Assembly (NCBI GenBank): GCA_946122785.1 | Contig: CAMGYJ010000008.1 | Span: forward strand, 27,429,475 to 27,493,474 | DNA length: 64,000 bases | Reading direction: 5' to 3' | From: Linum tenue | Taxonomy: Eukaryota > Streptophyta > Magnoliopsida > Malpighiales > Linaceae | Shown here: one piece after another, positions 1-11,671 of the stretch | Layout of the letters: each line of letters begins with the position of its first letter | Position numbering within the stretch: the first letter of the stretch is position 1 | Translations under genes and position numbers: made by a program | The notes under the pieces: model-generated | Told to the model about the DNA's origin: nothing | What the model saw: the letters and a program-made list of their open reading frames with translations, nothing else | Database searches by the model: none

Positions 1-204
1 CCTTGATCAGTGAAATGCTTCACCAGCGTCTCCGGGAAACGATCCATCCAACCTTGGGAACATAACGCCCTATCCAGTCTTTCCCGAATGCAAGCCACTC
101 CCATTCTTTTGTTTGTCCACGTAAAAGGATCCCCTTGGAAACCAGGATCATGCAACCCAAGATTTTGGATCAAATTACGGAGGTCAAGAGCCCGGGAAGC
201 ATTC
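1..204 (-). mobile_element. LINE endonuclease-domain fragment
   Basis: Read on the minus strand, this edge sequence encodes the end of a plant L1-type apurinic endonuclease domain. It carries the usual order GDPFTWTN, then CIRERLDRALC, then a Trp-rich stretch ending in a HFTDQ-like motif. In full LINEs this block precedes the reverse transcriptase. The reading starts near 204 and runs off the window at 1, so the rest of the element, if present, lies outside. It abuts a MULE-type terminal region at about 250-514 and may be captured inside that element. Confidence 0.75.
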
Positions 205-249
205 TGTTTTTATTATTGGTTGAGGATTGATAAAGGGGAGGTGAACAGG

Positions 250-514
250 AGGTGTTGGTGATGGAGAGAAAGATAATTTTGTTTTTTATTTTTATAATTT
301 TTTATTTAATTGTAAAAAGATAGAATTTTGTTTATTTTCCACTTACATTATTTTTGAATAAAATATGCCACGTCAACCGCTGCCGTTTGTCCAGTCAGCA
401 CGTTAATTAACACCGTCAAACAATTGGACGGAAGTGGCTATTTCTGGTATTTCTCCAAAAGTGGCTATATTTGGCAAAACCGTCAAAGTTTTGGCTATAC
501 AGGTGAATTTGGCC
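250..514. mobile_element. Right end of a Mutator-like element
   Basis: This AT-rich stretch ends in a terminus (GGCTATACAGGTGAATTTGG, about 493-512) that resembles two other ends in the window: that of the complete MULE at 24276-25759 and the one at 60430-60689. All three share preceding text about 'gtggctat...ttgtcaaaa' and a TGCCACGTCA-like block. The partner left end is not in the window, so this is an element edge or a solo terminus. It lies downstream of the KNOX exon, within the position of that gene's first intron. Confidence 0.5.
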
Positions 515-771
515 TAATATTATTAATAATAATTCACTTTTAAGTAATTATTATATGTTAACATCAACCACACTCATTAAAACGTGTGCCGACGTACGTA
601 CGGCTAACACCACTTGTTGTGATTAATAAATAAACAACAAATTAATAAGAGAAACACGAAAGGTGATTAGTTTCTATATTCAAGTCGTGTAATTTAGTAC
701 AAAGAGAAGTTGATTAGTTTTTTTTTTACAAGATATTTATTGGTAAGAATGATGGGATACATATATACAAC

Positions 772-1224
772 CTTTTGGCAATTGGAGTAGGCGGCCAGGA
801 GGCGAGGGAAGTGGGGATGAGACATGATTTTGGCCCTCATCGACCACATAACACTTCTACTTGTATTGGCAGTAGTATTACTAGGAGTACTAGCGACAGA
901 AATGGAGGAGGAGGTGCCAATCAGGTTGCTATTGTTGTTTGGACCACCGCCGCCGCCACCGTCCATGAAATAATAGGGAGATGGGTCGCTGTTGTTGCTG
1001 TTGCCAAAAACCCTAGCAGCTGCAGCCATGTTATGGTGTGGCTGAGGTTGAGGCTGCAGGGGCGAATCATTCACCATCTCCATGGAAGAATGGGAAGAGG
1101 GAGAAGGAGAAGGAGAAGGAGAGGAGTGCGGAATCACAACGCCACCGCCACCGCCACCAACATTAATAATATTGCTACTTCTGCTGCTGTTACAAACTGT
1201 ACGGCCACACTGCTGCTGATCCAT
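772..1224 (-). CDS. Class I KNOX homeobox protein (STM-like), exon 1 only
   Basis: The minus-strand ATG at 1224 opens 151 codons of Ser/Gly/Asn/Pro-rich leader followed by the start of the KNOX1 domain (RAKIMSHPHFPRLLAAYSNC, then QK). It stops at a consensus donor AAG|GTTGTA at 771. Class I KNOX genes have their first intron exactly after the C-Q-K of KNOX1, so this is a genuine exon 1. The RLLAAY.NCQK wording is closest to SHOOTMERISTEMLESS as I know it, rather than BP/KNAT1 (LLEAY.DCQK). KNOX proteins are TALE homeodomain transcription factors that keep shoot meristem cells undifferentiated. KNOX2, ELK and homeodomain exons are not in the window. They may lie beyond position 1 behind a large intron, or the gene may be truncated by the transposon debris at 1-514. 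Confidence 0.8.
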
Positions 1225-1526
1225 TTTCTCTCTCTTTTTATCTCCTCCCCCGCTATTTCAGCTTCAAAGTTTCTCTCTTTTTTCGGTGGCTTCATACCTT
1301 CTTCTCTTTTTTTTTTTTTTATCTTCTCACTCTTGTTCAGTTCTTCACTGCTTGGAAAGCAAGAGAGGGAAAGGGAGGAGGAGGAACCCTACTGCAGAGA
1401 GCTCTGAGGTCATATATTTGTGTCTGTCTGTGTATTTTGGAAATTGGGGCTCCCTTGCTTCTCTTTTTTGTGGGCAGTGCTCCCCTTCCCCTCTTTGCCA
1501 TTGCTCAACAGTGCTTTTGCTTTCCC

Positions 1527-1528
<2 letters not shown>

Positions 1529-1562
<34 letters not shown>
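1529..1562. repeat. (CT)17 microsatellite upstream of KNOX exon
   Basis: A perfect CT dinucleotide run, GA on the KNOX coding strand, about 305 bp upstream of the KNOX ATG. Further pyrimidine-rich tracts lie at 1226-1330 and 1610-1630. GA/CT repeats are known binding sites for plant BBR/BPC GAGA-binding proteins, which act on KNOX genes. Use as a regulatory site here is inference. Confidence 0.8.
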
Positions 1563-1565
<3 letters not shown>

Positions 1566-1639
1566 GTTCACCCATGAAAAAGTAGTTGGTGATGATGATT
1601 GATGAACGATATTCTCTCTTTCTCTCATCTTGTTACAGA

Positions 1640-2970
1640 AAGACCCTAATAGCCAATCTTTTCAATCTCTGAGAGCTCCTCTTATAATGGTAAAACCCTA
1701 ATCAATAATGAAGATGAGTTGAACTTAAAGCAGTACTAAAAGATTTGAAATTATTCATTAAAAAAAAGGGTTTGCAGCTAGTTCTGAGTACATCTTGTGG
1801 AAATGGGATATTTGTGAACAATTATAAATTTTTACAATGTCATATAGCATTTGGTATGTGATATTTTATCATATATGAAGTTTGGATAGAGTTAGAAAGT
1901 ATTGTATTGTGTTTGTGGTATTCTCACTCCAAATTGGTTAAACACACATTTATTCTTTACCCTTTCCTCAATAAAAAATACAATTCAACTTTCTTCTTTT
2001 CTAACCTTGTGAAAAGATAAATTAGGGTTGATGTTTCTACTCTTGACTTCTTTAGAGATGTAAACGGTAAAGGAGAGCGCGACGACGTTAACAATGGCTA
2101 TGGTTATTAAATTGGTTAAAAAGAAGAGCATTTTAGACTCACTGAGAAGCAATGTAAGAGTCAACGACGGTAAACACGAAGAAGTATGTGAAGATAAATT
2201 TGATGAGATATGGTCGAAGAAAAGATTTACCAAAATTGGACAAAATAGTTGATATTTTTCGAAAAAGGTCAACCGGATGAAGCAGCTGCACCATTACAAT
2301 AGAAAAATTGAATAATCCATACACTACCTATTGATCATTTGGATAAAATAATTTTTTTACTGTATATTTGTTCACAACTATAGTGAAGTAGTTATTATTC
2401 TAAAAAAAACGATAGAGAAGTAGTTATTCACTTATTCTAAAAAATAAAAGAAGAGCTAAAAACAAACTTATTTAGAACTTGTGGACGTGGCCATTTAACC
2501 CTTGGGATTATCAAGAGGCCTCCATACTCAAGTAAGCCAAACCCCTCAAGGTAATACCAAATTACCAATGATCATGACTTTGGCCACTCACTCACTCCAC
2601 CATTGCACACAAAAAAAAAAGGAACTTCTCCGGTCCAAAGAGAAAGAGTTGGGATTGTCAAGGAACTTATCCAATCCAAAAAAAAAAAAACCTAGAACCT
2701 TACTCTTCTTTCATTCCTTCTCACTTGGATCTCCTCGCGTAACTTTGTTCAGATTTAACCAGAAATGGATGACGATCTAACTGGTGGGAAAGAAATAAAA
2801 CTCTTCAGCAGTAGCTACTAGCTAGTATTTTATACAAGGCAAAGGATCGATATGATATGCTCCATGTATTATGTATTAAGATCTTTCTTATCACAATCAA
2901 GCCACTTCCTTTTGTTCCCAATTGGTCTCTTGGGAGGGGAGCTTTTTTAAACAACATGCTTTATCCTTTC
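1640..2970. other. Intergenic, no gene recognised
   Basis: AT-rich spacer between the KNOX upstream region and the LINE stub. Several A-runs (2611-2622, 2681-2692) and short chance reading frames are present. I see no splice-consistent exon, tRNA or terminal repeat pair. Confidence 0.5.
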
Positions 2971-2986
2971 AATTCAATCTATCTAT

Positions 2987-3220
2987 GGTCTCAATCTTAA
3001 GAACGAACCCTCAAGTGAAGGTCAAGGCAGTTTCACGTGCTTTCAATGTTAGAGCTGATTGGGTTGCACGATCACTTGCTAGATCCTCCCTCCATGTTGA
3101 CTGAATTAGTATTCTTGACCTAATTTCGGATTTCCTTTGATAAAGTGTATTCTCACTTTTTTCGCTTTTTTCGAGTTGGAACTGAAATAAAAATTGAACT
3201 TTATTGTAAAAAAAAAAAAA
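2987..3220 (+). mobile_element. Very short 5'-truncated LINE insertion
   Basis: A 234-bp insertion flanked by a perfect 13-bp target duplication, TCAATCTATCTAT (2974-2986 and 3221-3233), ending in a poly-A run (3208-3220). It encodes only the tail of a plant LINE RNase H domain, with the phrase VSRAFNVRADWVARSLARSS followed by a stop, then about 115 bp of 3' untranslated sequence. This is a typical dead-on-arrival L1 product from aborted reverse transcription. Confidence 0.85.
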
Positions 3221-3387
3221 TCAATCTATCTATCAAATCCTCTGCCTTGCACTATATCTTGTTGTCGGTGGTCAGTGGGCAGAGAAGTAGCCTCAGTGTT
3301 GGCAGTGGACTGACGAGAGTTATGCATTATTCATTAGGAAGGGAAAAACCAAACCCTCTTCCAACCCAAACACCTAACATAACCTAA

Positions 3388-3739
3388 GGGGTCGTTTGGA
3401 AGTTGCGATTGTTTTGTTGAGATTGTCATTATGCATGTATTGTTTCCAATGCATTGTTTTTTTGTTTTTTTAGCAGAAACAATACATGTATTGTTTCTGT
3501 GATGTGACAGAAATTATCACTCATTTTGAGTGATTGTTATATCTCAACTTTTAGTTGTGATTGTTGAGATAGTTGAGTTGAGATTGTTTTGTCTCAGCTT
3601 TTAGCTAATGCGACATACACAATCACACATACCAAACGTTGTATTCTACAATGCATCAAATTCGACAATACATGTATAATATTATACATGCATTCTCAAC
3701 AATACATCTATTTAACAATCGCAACTTCCAAACGATCCC
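3388..3739. mobile_element. PIF/Harbinger (Tourist-like) MITE
   Basis: A 352-bp non-autonomous element with about 25-bp inverted ends (GGGGTCGTTTGGAAGTTGCG and its near-perfect complement) and a 3-bp TAA duplication at 3385-3387 and 3740-3742. The TAA duplication and GGG.C.GTTTGG start are typical of PIF/Harbinger. The interior is palindrome-rich and has no coding capacity. Confidence 0.85.
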
Positions 3740-4329
3740 TAAATAAACAAGGAAAAAGATGCTGAGATTCACATATAATAATAATTCCTGTACAAAAATT
3801 TCACATATAATTGGTGTGTTCGTTTTTACATTATTTTCTAAAACTTGTCTCAAAATTTTAGTTTGAGTTCAAATAAACATACTTTCTTCATCTTTTGGTA
3901 AAAATTAGTATTCATTCTAAAACATACAAAATAGGGGAGCGGTTACGGTGATTACTACAAAAGTAGTAAATTGGGTATGTAATCACCGTGGTTACTAAGG
4001 GTAAATTGGGTATGGAAAAATAAATTACATTTTAGGTAGTTACAAAATCTATTAATTACAATTCTTTCTCTTTTTCTCACTTCCGTAATCTCCAACCAGA
4101 TCTCTTTTCCATATTTTTCTCAATCTTTCTGCAAAGAAAAAAACACGAAATCACTACCAATCCATTAGACAACCACTACCATTTTGAAAAACATCAATAC
4201 CATTGCAGAAATAAATCTATACCATTACACGAAAACTACCAATATAAACAATCTTTACCATTACAAAAGTCAAATAAATGGGAAATTTTACAATGCTATA
4301 TAGTATTAGTGCTATAGGTTTTTGCCTTT

Positions 4330-4503
4330 ATGGTACAACTTAAAATTGTACATTTACGTTATGGTACAACTTCAGATTGTACCTATACTTTTTGTACAAA
4401 TTCTTTTATGATACAACTTGAACTTGTACCTTTATGTGATGGTACAACTTCAAGTTGTAAAGTTTACCATAACATAAGGGTACAAATTGCTTTATGGTAC
4501 AAC
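4330..4503. repeat. Short tandem GTACAACTT palindromic repeats
   Basis: Four to five imperfect units of about 40-50 bp, each carrying GGTACAACTT followed within a few bases by its complement AAGTTGTACC, with 'ttatg' spacers. The hAT at 4504 inserted exactly into one GGTACAAC word, and the same repeat resumes after it at 7109-7165. Confidence 0.7.
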
Positions 4504-7108
4504 TATAGGTGTCAATCGGGCGGGTTCGGGCTGGGTTCAATCGGGTTCGGGTTCAAACGGGTTGCGGGTTAGTCGGGTTGCGGGTTCATCGGGTTCGGGT
4601 TCATCGGGTTCGGGTTCAAACGGGTTGCGGGTTAGTCGGGTTGCGGGTTCATCGGGTTCGGGTTCAATCGGGTTGCGGGCAAATCGGGTTGCGGGTTCAT
4701 CGGGTTTTGGGTCGGGCGGGTTGCGGGCGGATCGAATTTCGGGTTGTTCGGGCCAGCGCATCAAGTAACTTAACTCATTACTCATTACCAACTTACACAT
4801 TTTATTACACTAATTTAAAATATTTTCTCAACTTTTTAACCAATTTATTTCTACCTCGTATATATATACTTTATTTTTTGAAAAAAACTAGTCAACATGT
4901 TAAATCAATTTGTATGACTTGCAAACTTGCTATGTAATTAATCATAATTGGTAAAGTATTATAGCTAATAGTAATGGTGATATAAATATTTGCAACCAAA
5001 AGACAACATTAATAGTTTATTTGATATTTTAGTATTAATTCAGTAGTAATTGGATTAAAGTATCTCGTTTAGTATAACCATGCAAACCTGGTATTTGGCG
5101 TGTGGTATTTGGCAAAAGCATAGTGATAAAAGGAGTTATTTCGAAATAACTCATTGCCCAAATAACTTGAGTAAACTGTTGCCAAACGAGTTATTTGTAA
5201 AATTGTTCGAATTATCCTAAAAACTGAACCATTAAAGATTAGCTATCAAATTTAGTAAAATTATTGTGACTTCAATCATAACTTACTCAATAGCATATAT
5301 CCTATACACTTAGCCTTACCCTCAATCAACAATATTAAGCCAGTATATGTTGTTGATTGTATACCCTAAACCATCAATACATTATACACTAACCACATAA
5401 CCTATACCCTATCCCCTAACCATATGTCTTTCAGTTGTGATTTTGCTAATATAGTTAATTTAAAAGTGAAATTCATACTTTGATTTTCAAAACATAGATA
5501 AAAAGTGATATTTGCTAATTGTTATACGCTAACCATATATCCTATACTTTACACCACATACCTTGTACCCTAACCACGTACAATAAACATAAATTAAAAA
5601 GGGATCTCCTGCCGTTAAAGACTTCAAATGATTTCAAGTGAACGTATGTTAATAAAAAACTTAGGACCGTCAAAACCATCAATATCTTATACCCTAACCA
5701 TAAACACCCTAAACCATATGTACCTTATACCCTATATCCTAACCATATACTTTATATCCTAAACAGCGAACCGTCAAAGATTACTTATCAAGTTTAGTAT
5801 AAATTGTTGTAATTAATGGTTAATTTATTTATTAGCCCATAAACAATTACATACATATGTATATATTAGCCTTCAAAGCATATCTTGAGTCGTGATTTCC
5901 TCATTTTTAAGAAAATTACGTATTTGGTTTATGGTTTTGTAATTTCCTCATTTTTGATAGTGCTAAAATTTGATTTTGGTTTCATCTATTAAGTTTTCAA
6001 TTTCATCAAAATCCCAAAATTTAAACTTTACCTAACCATTTAAAAAACTCCTAATCGTGCTGGTGCTAGTTTGAGGAAACAGATTAATAAAATGGATGTT
6101 ATTAGTCCACAACCCGTCAACTACCCCATTATTACAATGAACCATAAGAAAACACCCTCGCCAATGTTTATAAATTTACTAACCCGCCTAATTTTGACGG
6201 CCCGCCAAGTATTTTTTGTTTCGCGGGCCATTGCCAATTTTCAAGCTCGACTGCCAGGCGCCAAACAAATTTTATTTCCCGGGTCCTTTTTGGCTCTCTA
6301 TCTGCAGATAGAAATTGCAAAACAATTTAACTTTTCACTTTTGTCTCATCCATATTTTTGTATGATAAAGCCTACTTGAAAGATTTAGCGCCAAAAATTG
6401 GGTTCATCCTTATAAAACATAATCAAATTATTAAATAAATCACTTCACTCTATTTATATTTAATTGGGTTCTCCTTTATGAAATAAAAATGGTTTTTAGT
6501 TAGGTTTAGAGAAAAAAATCATTTGGAAAGATTATTTATTATATATTTGCATCAAATGAGTAGAATTTAAACGGATTAATTAATTGAATACTAGCCTTGA
6601 ACCTGCACGATGTGTTTATATATGCTCTTGAAATTCATTGTATGTTCATTATATACGGTAATCAATTTGAGTGTACTCATTGGTGTTTATCCAACTATAG
6701 AAAACAATTATTATATATGATAATCATTTCAATATTTTGTTGGAAAATTTTTTCATATTACTTACAGTGAGACTTCATAAATCATGATTACAAAATTTTA
6801 CTTTGTTTATATTTAATTGATAACTTTTTTGAAAGAGTATATATTATATAAATACAATAATTATTTAGGTCAATCGAGCGGGTTGCGGGTTAGCCGGGTT
6901 CGGGTTAATCAGGTTGCGGGTCAATCGGGTTCGGGTTAATCGGGTTGCGGGTCAATCGGGTTGCGGGTTAATTGGATTGCGGGTCAATCGGGTTACGGGT
7001 CGGGCGGGTTGCGGGTCATTGACTTTTAGTCAATTCGGGTTGCGGTCAGGTTGCGGGTCGGGTTGATCGGGCGGGTTATTCGGGTCGGGTTCTGTTTTGA
7101 CACCTATA
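4504..7108. mobile_element. Non-autonomous hAT element, 2.6 kb
   Basis: Terminal inverted repeats TATAGGTGTCAA / TTGACACCTATA and a perfect 8-bp target duplication GGTACAAC (4496-4503 and 7109-7116) define the element. Just inside each end lie arrays of CGGGTTGCGGGT / CGGGTTCGGGTT words (about 4518-4755 and 6876-7090), the subterminal type bound by hAT transposases. The interior is AT-rich with no transposase frame, so the element is non-autonomous. Confidence 0.9.
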
Positions 7109-8040
7109 GGTACAACCTAAACTTATACATTTAATGTTATGGTACAACTTTAAGTTGTACATTAAAGCATCAATACTATTAGAATTGCTCCAAATAAATA
7201 CCAAAACAACCAATATCACTACTACTGTGAAATCAAAACAATATCATTGCATTAATAAATCAATACCAATAAACTAAAACTACCAATACAAACAATTTAT
7301 ACCATTACAAGAGTTAACCAATACCAAAATCAATCAAAGCCACTACTATTATGAAATCAAATCAATACCATTGTGAAAAACAAACTATACCATTTCATAA
7401 AACAAAACAATGAACCAATACCAAAACAAAAAAATTACCAGATCATCACCATCTCACCCCCCACCACATGCGTCTCTGGAATTCCACCACAGGCAATTCC
7501 AGCAAGTTTTTTATTGTGTCTACGTGATTGGAATCTCCCCAGAAGAAAATCCACATGTTCTTGAGGCAAGTTTCTGATTGTATCTCCGCAACGAGACCAC
7601 TATTTTCGCCGCCGCCGCAGCTGATGCTCCTGCGAGTCCGATTCTTCCTTTGGGCCGCGACGTGCTCAACAACAGTAGCAATGGCTCCGCCGGGAGCTCG
7701 CTGGAAGATCAGGGGTGGCTGAGGGAAGGGTGGCCGACTGTAGGCGTCCTTGTCATTGAGGGTGGTCGTCGGGGGTGGCCGAGGGGAGGGGCTGGTGTAG
7801 GCGGCCGGCGGTTAGTGCGACGGAGGCGGTTGTGGCGGGTTTGGCTGGAGGGAGGGTAGAACTAGGATTTTGGTAAATTATATAGAATAATCGAGTATGG
7901 TCACTATTTCATTTCCAAAATTACCCTAAAAAAATCTTTACCGTAAGATTAAAAAAGAAGGGAAAATATGAATTCTAATGGTATATAAAGAGGTTGCCAC
8001 CGTGATTACTTAAAAACAAGTAATCACCCTAACACATTCC

Positions 8041-8582
8041 ATAAGATATGTAATCCAACATATAATAGAACCTTTACAAACAATTCGAATTATTGGGACG
8101 CACTAATTCTTGACAAGGAGCTTTTTGCCTCTCTCTGCCTATTATTTATTTGTCAAATTATTTTTGCTGCTTTCATCCAATTAAGCGATAATATTGTCAG
8201 TTGTCACAAATAGGTGTCTGATCACAATCATATCATGAAAATAAACTCTATAGACCACAAACAATGGTGGAGTGGAAAGGGAATGAAAGTGGTTAATTCT
8301 CACTTGGGTGTACACAGGGTGATAATTTGGTACACTAGTAGACAAAAAGTGGTAAGAAGGATGAGAGATCCGTGGAACGCGTCGACACCCCTCATCCCAT
8401 CCTGCACACCTGCATTTTTTTTAAGTGTGTTTTAAATGGGGAGCAATCCCAATCTAAATGAAATGTTTTGTTCCGATCTCTTTCTCTATTTCATTAAAAT
8501 CCATTTCGATTAATATGATTACATGAGATTGAACAAGATTAGTCCACGGGAAAGAGAGTTCTTCGTTTCTTCTTGCTTTTAT
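8041..8582. other. Intergenic, nothing recognised
   Basis: AT-rich spacer between the MULE-like element and the 3' end of the minus-strand LINE. No exon, RNA gene or terminal repeat was recognised. Confidence 0.4.
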
Positions 8583-10305
8583 TTTTTGACAAAAGATAAT
8601 CATATATTGATACTGAAAAATAGATCATTACAGCATGTGCCTCAGCCAGGCCACAAGATAAAAAAAACAACACGTTGTCGGGTACAATGAAAGGACCTTG
8701 CGAGCCACCAAATGGGCTACCCTATTACTACGCCAACCTATGAATCGAACACTAAACCCTGCACATTCAGCCAAATAATTCAGCACTTCGTGGAAGATCA
8801 CATCGGCTCTGCTATCACTCCCCTGCGCAATGTTGGGCCTGTCTATCACCACCTTTTGATCCCCTTCAAACCACACCTCCGAAAAACCTCTTTGGTGGCA
8901 CCATAGAATTGGGAACCACGTCTAGGAGCACCATACCCCCCGCTGAATGGGAACCGCATCTCGTCGCTCCATCCCACCTACAGACTAAAGAGCCAATGGT
9001 GGCAAGGTGCACAACGGCCATCCCAGCAACAGGGGTGTTGACCACCGTATCCTGAGGCAAATTAGTTCCACTCATTCAACTGTTGATAGTACTGTCTCAT
9101 GAGAGCTGGAATCCCAAACTGTTTGCCTTCAAAGAATACCCAGTTACGATATTTCCAAATCCTCCAAAGCACAGCCACTAATGCCATGACTTGGTGATGA
9201 TTCTCAATGACAACCAACAAATTTTTGAGAAAGAGAGGTAACGTATGAGAGGGAGCCCTTGCCCCATATGCTCCAGACCGGCAAGATCCCACAACACTCT
9301 AGCCACCGGGCTTTCCAAAAAAAGGTGTTCCATTATTTCTGACGCTGCCCAGCAAACCGGACATCTAGGAGGGACCAGAATCTTCTTCTCAATAAGAGAT
9401 TCTGTGGTTGGGAGGAATCGGTGCAAGACCTGCCACAAAAAGACCTTCAGTTTAGGTGGAATTGACAAACCTCACACCTGAATCCAACTCTGTCGATCCA
9501 TCCATCAACACCGCCAAATGATATGTCGACTTAACAGTGAAAATTCCGTCACACGTGGCATGCCGGATCAGTCTGTCCTCCATAGCCTGACAGGGTAAAG
9601 GAATTGCTTTGATAGCACGACACATGTCGGGAGGGAACCACTGAGCGAGCTTGTCAGGCAACCAGTGTAACACCCCGACCTTTGGGTTTAGGTTCGACCT
9701 TAATACGTGAACGATTAGGTTAACAGTTACGTACGAAGGGTTACAACCCCGAATTAGGAATAATAATAATAATAATAACTATTATTCTATAAAAAAAAGA
9801 TATACTTACTCGGCCAAAAGGGCCGAGAAAACCCTTCCCTATTCCCCACTCCCCCCATTAAAATCCCCCAGCGCCGAAGAAAGGAAACCAAAAAGAAAAG
9901 AAGAAAAAAACCCCAGCCCTTTGTTTTCCCTCAACCCTAGAGCTAGATGCAGCAGCATTTGCGAGGAGGAGAAAAGGAAAAGAAAGGAGAGAACCACCGA
10001 CGCCCCCTGTTCCCGAACCCGATCCCATCCCTCACGTGTTCCTAGGTAAGGATCGCAATCCCTTCGCGATTTCTAAACTCGATTTATCGATAGTCTAATT
10101 TGAAGTTCGTATTTTATTAGCGGTGACGTTTGAGGGTTCGATCAACGAGGAGATCAACGTCCCGGGTCATCCAATCTAGTCCTAGGCAAGTTCTAGAGGT
10201 AAGGGAACTCAATCCCTTTGAGTTAGATCGATCGATTTGGTGATTTTTCGTGAGGGTACAATTCTGAGTTTTTAGCAACAAACGTTACAGGCTTTTGGTG
10301 ACAGA

Positions 10306-10710
10306 TTTTTTTTTTCGGTAAGTTGTTTTATCATTAAGCACCCTCTTGGCTAACCAGCACAAGAGCTCGAAAAACACATAAGCAAAATGAGCCCACACCT
10401 GTCCTTTACAAGGAAAAGCCAAAACAAAACAAACCACTACGTATCTAGACATTTACAGCAAGACCTGGATTTGCTTAAAAGAACCATAAACTCAGGGAAA
10501 GCCACTGTATATAAACGGATTTCCTCCCTAAGCTGCTCCGCCAATATAATCGCAGTGAGAGCTTGATCCCCAAAGACTCTTCGGCACCTCTCCTTCCAGA
10601 CCGCATTTACACACCAACACCATATCGCCGCTTCAACCATCCCACAGCTTCCTTTCTCCCGGACTCTGGCTGCAATCTCATTCAAAAACACAGGCCAACT
10701 TGCAGGCCAC
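10306..10710 (-). mobile_element. LINE 3'-end fragment inside the solo LTR
   Basis: A T-run (10306-10315) marks the poly-A tail of a minus-strand LINE piece. Its frame (about 10691-10437) encodes part of the post-RT region of a plant LINE, with the wording CCMVEAAIW-like, VNAVWKERCRRVFGD and EEIRLYTVA. It interrupts the LTR sequence, so it is younger than the LTR. I could not find its target duplication. Confidence 0.65.
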
Positions 10711-11525
10711 TAAAGCTGCTGGAAATTTGCAGAAAATTATTTTGGATTTTTTAAATTGTTTTGAGCCTCTGCGGGTGTTTGTTCCTAGGTTTAACAATTT
10801 TATAAATTGAAGGACGTCTATGAGATGACTCTAATTTAATTTGGCGATTTTTGAAAATGTATTACTATTTTTAGAAATTGGTCGAATGTTCATTTTAATT
10901 AATTAAAATTCTTGCAGAGGGATTTTTAGGGGTTTGATAATTTTCCATGGTACTTGTTCTCATGATTGACATGGAAAAATTATGCTCCGATTTTATTAAG
11001 AAGGTTCAAGTAATTGAACAATTCATCCAAGACGAAATTAATTAGGAAAGATGGTTGGTTTTGAAGGGATTATCTTTAGAAAAATTGTTAAAAGAGGTTA
11101 AGGGATCTTTGGAGTGAGCTTTGAGGATGGGACTTTCAGGAGAGGGTGTCTGGGTAAATAAAAAGGGTTTTTAAATTGAGAAAAGTCATCTAAGAAAATG
11201 AATTCTTATTAATAGGTTTCCCCAAGACAATCCGGCTAAGGAGGGGTTTCTTCGAGGAACGAATCAAGGAGTAATCTTTTCGAGGTGAGTGTAAAAGGGG
11301 TAAAATCACTGTCGTAGGTCTTTTAGTTTATGCTTTTCATTCAAGTTATTCATTAGTTAATTTTGAGATGTGTGTGTGAGGCATCCCACCGCCTGTAAGG
11401 GTGGAGGCACGCGTTGTGCTATGTATGAATGTATGGATGTATGATTGTGATAGTTGATTAATGGTAAGATGAACCCCATGGCGGTTGGGCCACTACTGGA
11501 CACGGTAGATTGTCGGGTCACTGCT

Positions 11526-11671
11526 GGACGGCGAGACGTAACGTGTTGGGGTCACTACTGGACGGCGAGACGTAACGTAGTGCCATTGCCGAGCGTGGGT
11601 ATGCAACCGGACGGCGAGACGTAACGCGGTTGGCATACTAGGGTAGGGACATTGGACGGCGAGACATAGCG
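11526..11671. repeat. Four GGACGGCGAGACGTAACG repeats in the LTR
   Basis: Copies start at 11526, 11560, 11609 and 11654 (the last diverged), each embedded in 'ggtcactactg'-like spacer. A more decayed precursor is visible near 11494. The position inside the LTR suggests promoter-region repeats, which is inference. Confidence 0.75.

Larger units (their letters stand above)
3934..8040. mobile_element. MULE-like non-autonomous element with GC-rich insert
   Basis: The left end reads GGGGAGCGGTTACGGTGATTAC and the complement of the right end reads GGAATGTGTTAGGGTGATTAC. Both are followed by inner palindromes of the form GTGATTACT...AGTAATCAC. Subterminal sequences at both sides contain many 'accaataccatt...' words. 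A GC-rich block at about 7590-7860, unlike its AT-rich surroundings, looks like captured gene sequence, but no protein is recognisable. No clean 9-bp target duplication was found, so the limits are uncertain. A complete hAT element (4504-7108) sits inside. Confidence 0.5.

Noticed and set aside
775..1585. Long plus-strand frames opposite the KNOX exon and its upstream region
   Set aside because: They are complements of the Gly/Ser-rich KNOX leader and of GA repeats; no independent evidence of coding.
4487..4937. Repetitive GSGSNGLRVSRV-type frames on both strands
   Set aside because: Produced by the hAT subterminal CGGGTT arrays, not by a gene.
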